From: Adiantum capillus-veneris
Taxonomy: Eukaryota; Streptophyta; Polypodiopsida; Polypodiales; Pteridaceae
NCBI GenBank assembly: GCA_014529385.2
Contig: CM043963.1
Location: forward strand, 80,303,412 to 80,367,411
DNA: 64,000 bases
Direction: 5' to 3'
Shown here: in pieces, positions 11,143 to 21,586 of the stretch
Layout of the letters: each line of letters begins with the position of its first letter
Numbering within the stretch: the first letter of the stretch is position 1
Notes under the pieces: generated by a model
Told to the model about the DNA's origin: nothing
Database searches by the model: none
The model's input: the letters and a program-made list of their open reading frames with translations, nothing else
Program-made: the position numbers and the translations under genes

Positions 11143-12675
11143 ATGACAGAGCCCGATAAGCCTGCCATGTCCTTGAAGCAGAAATTTGTAATGCCGGATC
11201 TCCTTAAGACAGTAAACCTCAAGTACGTGAAGCTTGGCTACCACTACTTGATCCAGCATGCCATGTACTTGCTTCTGCTTCCCTTGTGTATGGCTGTCGC
11301 CGCAGAGATGGGTCGCCTTCGGCATGTCGGCATGAGAGCCATTTGGGATATGCTTCAATACAATCTGGTCAATGTCATGCTCTTCTCCACCACACTTGTC
11401 TTTGTCATTACTATCTACTTCATGACAAGGCCATACCCTGTGTATATGGTGGACTTCGCCTGCTACAAGGCGACAAAAATGGACATGTGCAGTAATGAGG
11501 ATTTCATGAGGTACTCTGCTGCCATGGGTGCCTTCAATGATAAGAGCTTGGATTTTCAGCGTAAGATTTGTGAGCGATCCGGGCTTGGTGAAGAGACATA
11601 CTTGCCACCTGCTGTGATTAGCGAGCCGCCTAATCCATGTATGGCAGAGGCACGTCTTGAAGCAGAGCGTGTGATGTTCGGCGCTCTGGATGATCTCTTT
11701 GCCAAAACTGGTGTGAAACCTAAGGATGTGGGCATTCTTATTGTGAATTGCAGCCTGTTTGTGCCGACTCCTTCTCTCTCTGCAATCATAGTGAACCACT
11801 ATAACATGCGGGGCAATGTGCGCAGCGTGAATTTGGGCGGTATGGGATGTAGCGCAGGGGTAATCTCCATTGATCTTGCCAAGCATCTTCTTCAGGTGCA
11901 TAGGAATACTACTGCTCTTGTAGTGAGCATGGAGAACATCACTTTGAACTGGTACTGGGGTAATGACAAATCCAAGCTAGTGTCGAATTGCATCTTCCGC
12001 ATGGGCGGTGCGGCGATTCTACTCTCTAATTGTAGGTCTCTGAGGAAGAAGTCCAAGTATGAGCTTGTTCACTCTGTTAGAACCCACAAAGGGGCAGATG
12101 ACAAAGCCTTCTCATGTGTTTTTCAAGAGGAGGATTGTAACATGAATATCGGCGTGTCATTGTCGAAGGAGCTCATGATGATAGCTGGGAATGCGCTGAA
12201 GGTCAATATTACGACATTGGGTCCTATGGTGCTGCCCCTATCGGAGCAGATCTTGTTCTTTGCGAGTTTATTGCTGAGAAGATTCGGGCGGGTGAAGTTG
12301 AAGCCATATATTCCAGATTTCAAGCTTGCATTCGAGCACTTTTGTATACATGCGGGTGGGAGAGGGGTGCTGGACGAGATTGAGAAGAATTTGAGTCTGA
12401 CAGAGTGGCATATGGAGCCATCGAGGATGACATTGTTCAGGTTTGGGAACACATCAAGTAGCTCTCTATGGTACGAGCTTGCGTATATGGAGGCAAAAGG
12501 CCGAGTGAAGAAGGGTGATAGGGTGTGGCAAATTGCATTTGGGTCTGGTTTCAAGTGCAATAGTGCTGTTTGGAGATCTTTAAGAGCAGTGAAGTCCAGG
12601 GATTGTAGCAATGTGTGGAGTTCTTTTGTGGACAAGTTTCCGGTGAAGGTACCGACTGTGAGAAATCTTCCATAA
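11143..12675 (+). CDS. KCS: 3-ketoacyl-CoA synthase (fatty-acid elongase condensing enzyme)
   Basis: A single uninterrupted frame encodes about 510 residues, the usual KCS length. KCS enzymes condense malonyl-CoA with long-chain acyl-CoA in the endoplasmic reticulum, the rate-limiting step in making very-long-chain fatty acids for cuticular wax, suberin and sphingolipids. Visible features are two N-terminal membrane segments (about residues 38-56 and 74-94) and then the FAE1/type III PKS-like region. Active-site Cys236 sits in [11 protein letters not shown], His403 in [11 protein letters not shown] and Asn436 in [14 protein letters not shown]. The spacing (167 and 33) matches plant KCS enzymes. 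Boxes [23 protein letters not shown] and [14 protein letters not shown] are also present. I chose the ATG at 11143 because the protein from MTEPDKPAM aligns with family N-termini. Many KCS genes lack introns, so an intronless copy is expected. Which KCS subclass it is, and its chain-length preference, cannot be read by eye. Confidence 0.95.
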   Translation: MTEPDKPAMSLKQKFVMPDLLKTVNLKYVKLGYHYLIQHAMYLLLLPLCMAVAAEMGRLRHVGMRAIWDMLQYNLVNVMLFSTTLVFVITIYFMTRPYPVYMVDFACYKATKMDMCSNEDFMRYSAAMGAFNDKSLDFQRKICERSGLGEETYLPPAVISEPPNPCMAEARLEAERVMFGALDDLFAKTGVKPKDVGILIVNCSLFVPTPSLSAIIVNHYNMRGNVRSVNLGGMGCSAGVISIDLAKHLLQVHRNTTALVVSMENITLNWYWGNDKSKLVSNCIFRMGGAAILLSNCRSLRKKSKYELVHSVRTHKGADDKAFSCVFQEEDCNMNIGVSLSKELMMIAGNALKVNITTLGPMVLPLSEQILFFASLLLRRFGRVKLKPYIPDFKLAFEHFCIHAGGRGVLDEIEKNLSLTEWHMEPSRMTLFRFGNTSSSSLWYELAYMEAKGRVKKGDRVWQIAFGSGFKCNSAVWRSLRAVKSRDCSNVWSSFVDKFPVKVPTVRNLP

Positions 12676-13586
12676 ACTGTGTGTCTGTGCACTCCCATTC
12701 GCGCATGTGCGTATCACTTACACACACAACACACTCACACTCTCTCTCCCTTTCACTCACACTCACCTCTCTCACATTCACATTTTTTGGCATGCAATTG
12801 CCCTTGTTGGATCAGGCATGCCCGGGTGTGGCATTCATGATGACACTGACATCTTCTGCATGCATATGTGGGATGCTTGCTTGCAGCTATTCAATCATGG
12901 TCACACTGACATTTTCTGCATGCATATGTGGGGTTGCTTGCATGCAGCTATTCAATCATGACTCTTAGAAGTGATACTGTAGTAGCCTTCATTTCTTCTA
13001 ATAGTCATGATTAAGGATGGATTTAATTTAGCAGGGATTTTATGGCTCTCTTGTAATCCCCCAGAATTGGTATGGAAACAAGCTATAAGACTTTTTTGCC
13101 ATGTCTTTTTTTTTTTCTACTGTCACCTTTTTTTTCTTTTCTTTTTTGGTATGTTAAAAAAATGCCCCTTGTAGAATAATGAGAAAGGCATACAAATTTT
13201 TGAATCCAATCTTTTGTTCTCTAAAACATGCCTTGTAGAGTTGGGAGAACTCAATTAACTTTTAAGAAGAAAGGCATACAAATGTTTGAATCCAAATATT
13301 TTGTTCCACAAGCCATAGTGGCATGTAGGTGACTGTAGGTGTCATGTAGGAGGCATTATAATCATAGGGAATGGCCATATTAACCATCTTCTTTCATGTT
13401 CCTATTGTATGTGGTCACTGATGAAACAATACATGTCCATTATAGGTTCTACATGCTCCACGACCTATTTCCTCGATCTATTGTGTTTAATTTTACTATG
13501 GCAGGAAGGGTCACTACTAGCCATGTATGAAATTCCATGTTCTTTTGCCATTGGCCATTCACATCTCTAAATGATTAGGTGATTAA
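12676..13586. other. 3' flank / UTR of KCS
   Basis: It starts with a CA/CT-rich run (12720-12780), then the 60-bp tandem duplication listed separately, then T-rich tracts (13105-13145). A diverged direct repeat with the core AAAGGCATACAAAT and TTTGAATCCAA occurs at about 13184-13222 and 13270-13308. No further coding sequence is recognised. A polyadenylation site is not clear; GAATAATGAG near 13173 is a candidate signal. Confidence 0.45.
12841..12960. repeat. 60-bp tandem duplication in KCS 3' flank
   Basis: Two head-to-tail 60-bp units, 12841-12900 and 12901-12960, share CACTGACAT, TTCTGCATGCATATGTGGG and AGCTATTCAATCATG with about ten mismatches. Each unit contains a GCATGCATATG palindrome-rich core. 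Confidence 0.9.
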
Positions 13587-13786
13587 AAAGAAATCTATGG
13601 TTACCTATAGGCGTTGTGGGGTCGGGATTAGTAATTGTCGGATTGGGTCGGTGACCTAGGGTCGAGTTGAGGGGAACTTAGAGGTAAATATTTTTGAACC
13701 TTACTCACTCCTAGTTCATTGACCAATCCGACGACTAAGATGATCCAGGAGCCACAATGCCTATTCTCAACCGTGGATCCTTCTTG
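13587..13786. repeat. Foldback repeat (about 75-bp arms)
   Basis: The left arm (13587-13660) contains TATAGGCGTTGTGG and TGTCGGATTGGGTC. The right arm (13710-13786) is its imperfect reverse complement, reading on minus AATAGGCATTGTGG and CGTCGGATTGGTC. The loop is about 50 bp. A transcript would make a long imperfect hairpin. It is most simply a foldback MITE; a hairpin small-RNA precursor is the alternative. No target duplication is obvious. Confidence 0.7.
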
Positions 13787-14144
13787 AAGTGTCCTCTGTA
13801 CAGGTTAGTAACTAGGAGTGGAACCTGTACTAGGAGTGGGCATGGTCTTGGCCCCTTCATTGTAATGATGTTTGCCTAATAACCTTCTTTAACCCTAATC
13901 ACATCAGGGTTACAATCAATATATGCACCTTGCACACATTATTTTCGCTCACATTCTAGTGTAAAAAGTAAATTGTTAAGGTCAAATGATTGTAGATGTT
14001 GGTCCTTGACCTCCAAGGAACTTAGTCTTCCTTGTTTTCAAGTTTTGGCTAGTACTTGTAGATAGTAATAAGCCTTCAATCCCGAGTTAGTTGGGGTTGG
14101 TTAATAACTTAAAACATAACGATATGTTGCAAGAACATATATGG
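13787..14144. other. Non-coding spacer
   Basis: I see no coding motif or structured repeat in these roughly 360 bases, apart from short CTAGGAGTG repeats near 13812-13838. Confidence 0.4.
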
Positions 14145-14436
14145 GCTATTATGACAAAGGACATGATTGACAAGACAAAACTATGCTCTCAAGGTGGCTA
14201 GTGGAAAGAGCTTGAAGTGCACGACAAATTGCTTGCCCCTCGGTGGTCTAAGTTGAGACTTGGGGGCACAAAGGGCGAGCTAGCTTGGAAGTGCAATAGA
14301 GCAATGTAGGCTTTGGAATGTAGAGAGATAACAAGGTATTTTCATAACTTTGTAAGTCATTGGTCCCCTTGGCTATCTAAAGAAGGAAGCATCTTATTGA
14401 ACCCATATTGGAGAGAAGTTGCTAGTTGGTCTTTTG
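14145..14436 (+). pseudogene. LINE 3'-region fragment
   Basis: The plus translation gives WAIMTKDMIDKTKL, then ELAWKCNRAM, then TRYFHNFVSHWSPWLSKEG. It matches the post-RT region of the LINE at about 7800-8080 (EKFRYFKD.SCNWFPWLSK). Stops are present. It is an isolated, short, truncated copy. Confidence 0.65.
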
Positions 14437-15607
14437 AAATTTTGTGAACGCTTTCAATATAACTTTGATTCACTAAATCAAACAAATTAGCAAAACAATT
14501 AGCTGAATAATCACAACATACTAAAAGAATAACATAAACAAGAATCAAAACACAAGACACCATATCAGGTATTGACCATCCAATATGATTGGGTGTTTGC
14601 CTTTGCCTCTTTATTTATCTCATGGAGCATGAATTACAATAAGACAAATATATGAAAGATAAGAGAGCACGAGCTATGCAATCAAGAGAGTGTATGCCAT
14701 GATTAAGAGAGAAAATTAGCTTAAAAGAAGAAAAAACTAAATCTTCTGCAGTTTTGGTACGATGGAGATTTTGATGGCTTTGTTGGCTTTGAAAGGGGAA
14801 TAAAACATTATGTTGCCTCCTCAAGATGCTCTTAGAGTGCTCGTCTTTCTCGTGAAGAATCAAGAAGTTGACTCTGTTAAAAAAGTGCGATGCGTGCGAG
14901 GACACGATTTCGGGATTCTCTTTCTCTTTGCATGCATGTACCCAAAAATAGAAGTGGTTGCTTTTCTCTTAAACTCTCAAAATAGTAGGTAAATGAGAGT
15001 TCTATTTACATTGTTTCTTTTGAATGGTTTTTAAGAATAAAACATAAGCAAAATTGAAAAAATATCTCCGATGATCTATGGCATGGCAAGGAAGATTTAC
15101 AAATAGATTCAAGACACTTGGAAGATAGTGTTCTTCAAGAACAATCTTTTCTAAGGAGGGAAGGTGATGAAAAGCCAAGCACTGCTTATCCATACGCAAA
15201 TTGTTAGATTCTATTACTTTAAGCAAGTTTGAAAGACTGAGAATTGTCAGGTTTTTGAGAATGTCCTTGCAACATCTAGATTCATGGAGATTATACAAGA
15301 AAGCAGGGAAGTGATTGTTGCCATTGGTAAACTAAAGAACTCTGAAGAGTGGAATAGGGCAATTGGCATCGTAATGACTGACTTGCATTAATGAGTGTAT
15401 GGATTGTGGTCCACCTTTGCCTGGGGCCTTGTAGGTTGTAGCTCTTTGATGTATCGCAAGATCCCTCAAGGATCGTCACGAGCTTGAGGTTGCATTGTAC
15501 ATTTCTTTAGGAGTAATTTAATACATCCATTGTGAGTTTGACAAAAGAAAAAACATAATGATATGATTTGTGCTATACATTTATACATCTTCATCATCAT
15601 AGCGGCC
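14437..15607. other. Spacer with weak leucine-rich reading frames on minus
   Basis: On minus, 15479-15291 and 15298-15002 give about 160 residues rich in Leu with a periodic look (for example ILKNLTILSLSNLLKVIES and HHLPSLEKIVLEEHYLPS). This is reminiscent of leucine-rich repeats from plant NLR-type resistance genes. The two frames are shifted and no NB-ARC motif is visible, so at most it is a pseudogene scrap. The rest of the stretch shows nothing. Confidence 0.25.
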
Positions 15608-15992
15608 CCTCAACACTAAAGGTCATGGGGTAGTTAATGAAGGTCTGATGGTGGGATCTATGGAAACTAAGTGAGGGTGCGAGGTAAACTCGACCATCCA
15701 ATTTTAAAGGGGCCTGTTTGAATTTACTTGTTTTGGCCCTAGTTTACTTTTGCGTGCAGAGGTTTACTTTGTAGGTTTTTGTTTTGGCATTGGGGACACC
15801 AAAGGGCACGCAAATGCGTGGATAGGACATTGGATTGTTGCAACGTAAGTTTTGGGTTCCAACCCGAGGGACAACCCATCACATGAACATTTTGTTTGAC
15901 ATCCAATCTCCTCCAGATTTGTGCGTTCAGTTCTCAATCGCTGATCCCATCTTGTGAGGTTCATTTAAGACCCATGGGACTTTGTGTTGAGG
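15608..15992 (+). mobile_element. TIR element with embedded tRNA-like segment (copy C)
   Basis: The left end CCTCAACACTAAAGGTCATG pairs with the right end, whose reverse complement is CCTCAACACAAAGTCCCATG. This is the same family as copy A (CCTCAATACTAAGTAACATG). The flanking 9-mers are ATAGCGGCC and ATAGCCGTA (6 of 9 match), a worn target duplication. GTGGGATC near the left end and GATCCCATC near the right end are conserved. The 385-bp interior lacks a transposase but keeps a tRNA-like segment about 200 bp from the left end, as in copy A when A is read on minus. Confidence 0.75.
15811..15864 (+). promoter_or_regulatory. Degenerate tRNA-like box pair in copy C
   Basis: GCGTGGATAGGACATTGG aligns with GGTGGTTAGGCCATTGG of copy A. 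GTTCCAACC at 15856-15864 is a near B-box. The start-to-start spacing is 45 nt, as in copy A. The boxes are worn, so present promoter activity is doubtful. Confidence 0.5.
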
Positions 15993-16525
15993 ATAGCCGT
16001 ACTTCAAGCGGTTCTCAGTATAGTCATTTCATAATATGAATGATGGCTTAATGGTGAGGGGTTTCCATATTCAGAACACGAAGTTTCAAGGAGAACATAC
16101 ATGCACTGCAATTTTGAAAGAAGCTATTGTTTGAGGGGGAGGAAATATGGTGTCGATGTATACATTGTGCTACATTGCGTATGACTTTCAGGCAAATCCT
16201 CTCCAAAATGTCCCAGAGGTGAGAGACTTCATGCTATTCATCTACATAGCAAAGTCCCTGAGGACCTTAGTTATAGAAAAACCTCTATGGATCTCATGCA
16301 ATTTTTTTTTTGAAATGCTCATTTGAGCTTGATTTGAATTAACTCAAAATAATACATGCACTAAAAACCTTGGCATATCCTTTGCACAGGAGTCATGTAG
16401 CATATACAAAAAAGTCAGTTCACTGGGCGCAAAGCGCCAGCGAGGGATTTGAGACCATTGATCCTCAACTTACCCTTAATCCATATTACAAAATTTCCTA
16501 CTGCTACCTTATATTTTCGTTAAGA
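15993..16525. other. Non-coding spacer
   Basis: I recognise nothing coding. A small hairpin GGGCGCAAAGCGCC lies near 16428. Confidence 0.4.
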
Positions 16526-17473
16526 CTAGATCTTCTTCTTCTCTGTAAGCCACTTCCTTCTGCTTGATAGAAGCCATCCGCAAGTTTTCAACACTAGTTT
16601 TGCATGTAGCACTCCATTCTTTTTTTGGAATAGTTGTTCATTCCTAGAAACCCATATGGATTTAAGGACTACAACTCTAACTATACAAATTTTTGTCATA
16701 AGATTTTCATCAGCCAAGAACCTCAAGCCTATCACTAGGTCTTGTCTAAAGAAAGGGGTGCCTAGATGGAAGAACACCCATTTACAGACTCTTCTAGTGA
16801 AGCTCTTGATGACTAGAAATCCCCATATGAGGTGGGATATGGTCTCAGTTTGTTGGTTGCATTTGATGCAGGTTCCATCGCCAAGACCCCTCACTTTGGC
16901 CTTGTCTTAGGTTATGAGAAAACCAAAAAGCATTTTCCACAGGAAAACTTTCTGCTTATCTTTGCATTTAGAGTACCAGATGTTCTCCAACACCTGGCTC
17001 CATTTGACTCTTCTCCACTTTTTGGTCCAAGTTTTGTTGAGATGCCCAACCCACTACTCAGAGAAAGCCAATTTCTCCTAAATACTCTTTGTCGAGGGGA
17101 AAGAAATTACTTTTCGGTGGTCCACTTCCGCGCCTTCCACTCGACTATCGTAGAGCAAGGTGGGAGGAAGGGATGTGGAAAAGTAGATCCAGGAGTCTAC
17201 CAACGAGGACCTCTTCTTGTAGGGAGATATTTGACCTCTTTCAATATTTTGAGAGACTACCATCCTCCTTTACGATGGTTCCATAGAGGACAGGATGCCA
17301 AATCCTTCATTGTCGAGTTCTTTTGCAATCTCGATCCAGTTGCTATCAAGATCAAAAGCTTGTAAAGTGGGGCCCCAAGGAGAACAGTGCAAAGAGTTCT
17401 TTTCTAGTATCTGGCCTCTTCATCCCATATTAGTGTGGAGACGGCTTTGCAATATATTTGACCCCCCCCCCCC

Positions 17474-17520
<47 letters not shown>

Positions 17521-19993
17521 GATCTAATTGTACTCCTTTAGGGGGAAAAATTATATTTTGCTTATTAATATTCAACCACTTGCCCCCTTTAGATTTCATA
17601 TTTGCATTCACCACCAATATTTGCATTCACCACCAATTCCCTAGCCATACGGGCCTAGCTCTCGTCAGATTCTGCCAAAGTCCTAAATAGTTTTGAACAT
17701 AGGGCCTCGCAGTGAGTGGAGGGGTCTGGGATGCTCAAACGTGCCTGATTCTTTGCCTTCGCCACAAAATCCCACTTACCCCATTGCCACGACCTGCTTC
17801 TAACTAATCTGTTTCTCCATAGGAGCTCCTTAATGTGTTTGATGAATGCCTTCCAATTCTTCTTATTTAGATAATTGGAGGAAAGGAGAGACGAAGGTCA
17901 CGTACGATATGAGAAAGGTGTTGATCCTTGCCCTACAATAATACAAAAGTAGGATGAATTCTCATCTTTTAATATTTTGTTTAAGCCTCCCTTGAACCAA
18001 TCAAAAGCTTTTTGAAGGCTGTCCCCTCTCCCATAGGTATTACCAAGTGTCTAGGAATGTTTCCCCTATTAACAATCTCTCCGATCCAGCCAACATAGTT
18101 GAATTGTCATCTTCTGAGAGAGAGATTAATCTTGACTTCTCAAAACTACGTTGGGAACCAGATGCTATTGCAAAAATCTGAACCAGTTCCAATGCCTTTT
18201 TGACATTGTTTTGTTCAGCTTGTAAACACAATAATGAGTTTCCTGCAAACATCTTAATTAGTAGTTGATTTCCATTTTGGATTTTCAATCCTTGGATTTG
18301 TCCCCTTGCAACTATGTAGTCCAACAGATCCATTAGAGGGTGTGTGCATGCAACAAAACAAAGAGGGGCCGAGGGATAGCCTTGACAAATGGATCTCTTG
18401 ACATCAAATGAGCCAACTAATCTTAAGTTGAAGAGTAACTCGGACGAGCTACCTTTGCCAAGGGTGAGCACTATTTGGCAGATTCTCCAAGTGGAGCAAT
18501 GTTTCTTACACAAATGACCATGTTATTCTATCATAGGCCTTATCTAGATCTAACTGAATCAATATGAATTCTTGCTTAGAGAACTTGGCATATTCCATTC
18601 CAATCACGATTGCCAATATGTTGTCAGAAATTGACCTTCCCTTAATAAATCCATGCTGATGGGGGAGATGACTTCTGCCAAGATAGGAGACATTCTTTCA
18701 GCAAGACCTGCTACACCACATTCAACATGGTGATTGGTCTCCAATGTCTAAGCTAAGAGCAAGAAGTTTGCTTAGGGATGGGTTTGATCAGTCCATTCTT
18801 CACAATTGGCTCTAACTTGCCATAGATGAATGCCTTGTTAGTCATGGTCAAGAAGGATGGCCTCAAATCCTCCCAAAATTCTAGAAAGAATTAAGTGGTT
18901 ATCCCATCTCAACGTGACAATTTTTCTTTGCCCATATTTTCTAGTATGGAACAATATTCTTCTAAGCTAAACACTTTCTCCAGGTAGCCTGCTTTGTCTT
19001 TGTCCACCAACCTTGGCGTTGCTTCAAATAGTTTAGTACTGGCCTTTTTAATTGCGGATGAGGATGGGTCCTCCTTCCCAATAATTTTGCTGAGATGGCC
19101 AAGCATCACTTGCCATCTGGTCAGGGTTGGTAATCTTCTCACCTTATTGTCAAGCAATGAGGTGACAATGGCTTGCCCTTTTTTCACCTTGAGTGATCTG
19201 AGTAGTGCATTCCTATTGGCTTCCCCATTCTCAACATGACACTCTTTGGCTTGCAATCGGAGTGCATTTATCTCCTCCTATTCATTGGTTAGGATGGTCT
19301 ATTTAATCCTCAACCATTCCACATGTTCTTGTTCCGAAGTGCTACCTTACACTTTCTTTTTACTGATCTCTTCAAAACGAGAGGTAAGGGATGACAACTC
19401 TTGAGATCTGTTCTTTTTCAAGGTTGGCCCAACCCTCTGATTATCTAGTTTGAATTTTTTTGCAGAAATTTTTCCAAGGGTCCGATCTCTCTTTTGGAAA
19501 TTTCTTGACTTAGCTCACTGGATGCTTGAGACACCAACGCCTTGTAATGTAAGTGTCCTTAAACAAGTTTGGGCTGGTGATTAGTAGTTTCTTGCTTCCT
19601 TGTGGTTAGTACTATTCTTCTTATGTAAAATTCAAAACTCCAAAAAGGGGGGAAGTGCTTCGATAATCTTTCTTGTATGAGAACTTGCATATGAAGAGAT
19701 GATGGAACCCATAGCCGGCATTGTGCAAGAACTATAGCCTGCCAAGCTTGAAAGCTAATTGGGTTGACTAAAGACAATGGTAAGTGATCATTCCTCCAAA
19801 CATAAGCAAGCGTCCATTTCTCTTCCAAAGTCGACCATTTCCTAAGCTCACCCCCCCTAAAATAATGTTTGAAGGGCCGCTCCTATCTTTCCTTGAGCAC
19901 ACCATGTTAAAGTCCCCCACTAAGTAGAACTCCCACTCCATTTACAATTGAGAGAGGTCATTCCAAAGATTTCCTCTACCTTTGGAATCATTG
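16526..19993 (-). pseudogene. LINE (L1-type) ORF2: linker, RT and zf-RVT
   Basis: Read on minus from the right: a post-endonuclease linker (19830-19400), then a pre-RT region with LVDKDKAGYLEKVFSLEEY near 18980. The RT follows with LTLGKGSSSELLFN and SICQGYPSAPLCF near 18450-18370, and the catalytic box decayed to MFAGNS near 18240. After that comes a post-RT region. The zf-RVT domain (16894-16700) has CIKCNQQTETISHLIWG and WVSRNEQLF. It belongs with the ORF1/endonuclease part at 21587-23180, separated only by an inserted LTR. Frameshifts and stops are many; the poly-C/AC tract at 17462 lies within it. Confidence 0.8.
17462..17519. repeat. Poly-C tract followed by (AC)n microsatellite
   Basis: About 29 consecutive C are followed by about 14 AC dinucleotides. 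It interrupts LINE sequence. Such a run is prone to length error in sequencing and to slippage. Confidence 0.95.
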
Positions 19994-21586
19994 TGTAACA
20001 TTTAATGGCCTAAAATCTTATGTGTAGCGGAAATTAGCATGAACATAGTGGGCATTTCATTAGAATAGATTCCTAATGAGAATTACAAGAGTGCTTGGGT
20101 GGAGAGAGCAACAAAAAGCATAACACCTAGTTAGATAGCATCGACAATACTTTCAAAAGAGAGAGATATTAAGCTATTGACAACAGTTGAGGACCGGATT
20201 TGCATGGAGCCGGTCCCCCCTCCAAAAGGCTTTGTATTATGGTTTCTCCCATCAAGAGAGACATTGTACAATACAATTCTTTGTGTTCCTTCAAGACTAG
20301 CTAGTGCAATGAAGATGGAAGCTTCATACACCAAGCAAAACACTTAATCAAACACAACTTGAATTATCCCCGTTCTCAGACCCAAGACCTCACACACCTT
20401 CGAAGATGGTGAGAGCTAGCAGGGTATGAGAGTAGATTGAGAGGAAAAAGAAGTATCTTACGAGAAAGATGTACATCTCCTCACATAATCACTCATATTA
20501 GCATAGCTTAGCTTAGTAATTAGCTTGGTAGAGAAGATGAGCATGCATTGAAGCTTGGCTCTTGGTTGGATTTGCATCCACATGCCAAGAGAGTGTTGAT
20601 GTAGGCTTCTATCTCACAAGCTTGGAGTAGGTGATGAGCTCTCCATTAAAGCTTGGGAGGAGATAGAGTATTCTTCCTTCACACATGGTCAAGTGTGAGT
20701 GTGTGTGTGTCAATGCCCAGCAAAAATCAGCCCCCCCTCTCTCTTGGGCGAGCCCTAGCTGCTAAATAGGTCTGGCTTTTGCCTCATTGGACCTCCCCAG
20801 GTCAAAGCCAATAGGAATTAAGCAGCATAAGTGATAGCCTTCTGACATGTGTCCCCCTTTCCCCTTTTGTGAGAGCTTCAGGTAATTAAATAATTAAACT
20901 AAACTCTCATTGGACCCCTTTGCCTCCTGGCCAATAGGAATCAGGCAAGCCATGGGGCTCCTGAATGCTCATTGGACCCCTTGGGAGACTGCCCAATAGT
21001 CTTCTAGGAGACTTAATTCTCATTGGTTTCTTTTATTAAATGTTTTTAAATTAATTAAACTAGATTTACTCTAGCTTAATTCTCATTAGTCCACTTCAAG
21101 GATCTTCCAATAGGAATTGGGCACACCTTGTGGGCATCTGGCCTAGGGAGCTGACATGTGTCCCTCATTCCCTTTGTGTAAAGGGAGCCTGTGTGTGTGT
21201 GTGTGTGGCTTTCTCTCTCATCTCCTACCTTTGGGGCTCGCCCCCTCCCATGTAGGGATGTGCAAAGACTTTTAGGGCACACACTAAGCATCCAATTTTC
21301 CCTAGGGTTGACCTTTGGACACAACCTTTGAATTTTGGAACCTTAGCATTTTGGAAGTCTTAATGGGCTGAACCTTAGGGTCTTTTTGGCCCATTGTTTC
21401 ACATGGCTCTTTTGCAGATGGCCCCCCCTTTGGATCCCTATTTTCCCTCCTTTGGATCCCTACTGTGGCCTGGTCTGCTAGCTTAACCAATATTCTAGCT
21501 TTTTCTCCTTGGCACTTCCCCACATTAAATGATCAGTTTAATATGAGAAAATCATTTAGGAGAATTAGATATTGATTATTATGACA
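19994..21586 (-). repeat. Solo LTR of the chromovirus family (subfamily A), minus orientation
   Basis: This is the reverse complement of the LTRs at 26792-28341 and 33885-35488. On minus it begins TGTCATAATAATCAATATC and ends GTTACA. The flanking pentamers are CATTG (19989-19993) and CATTG (21587-21591), a perfect 5-bp target duplication. No internal element sequence is attached. It is inserted between the start of the endonuclease and the pre-RT linker of a LINE. It keeps a GT-rich microsatellite (about 21190-21205) and a GACCTCCCCAGG block shared with its relatives. Confidence 0.92.

Noticed and set aside
15002-15479. Leucine-rich frames on minus as an NLR resistance gene
   Set aside because: Weak periodicity, frames shifted against each other, no NB-ARC or TIR motif; kept only as a low-confidence note.
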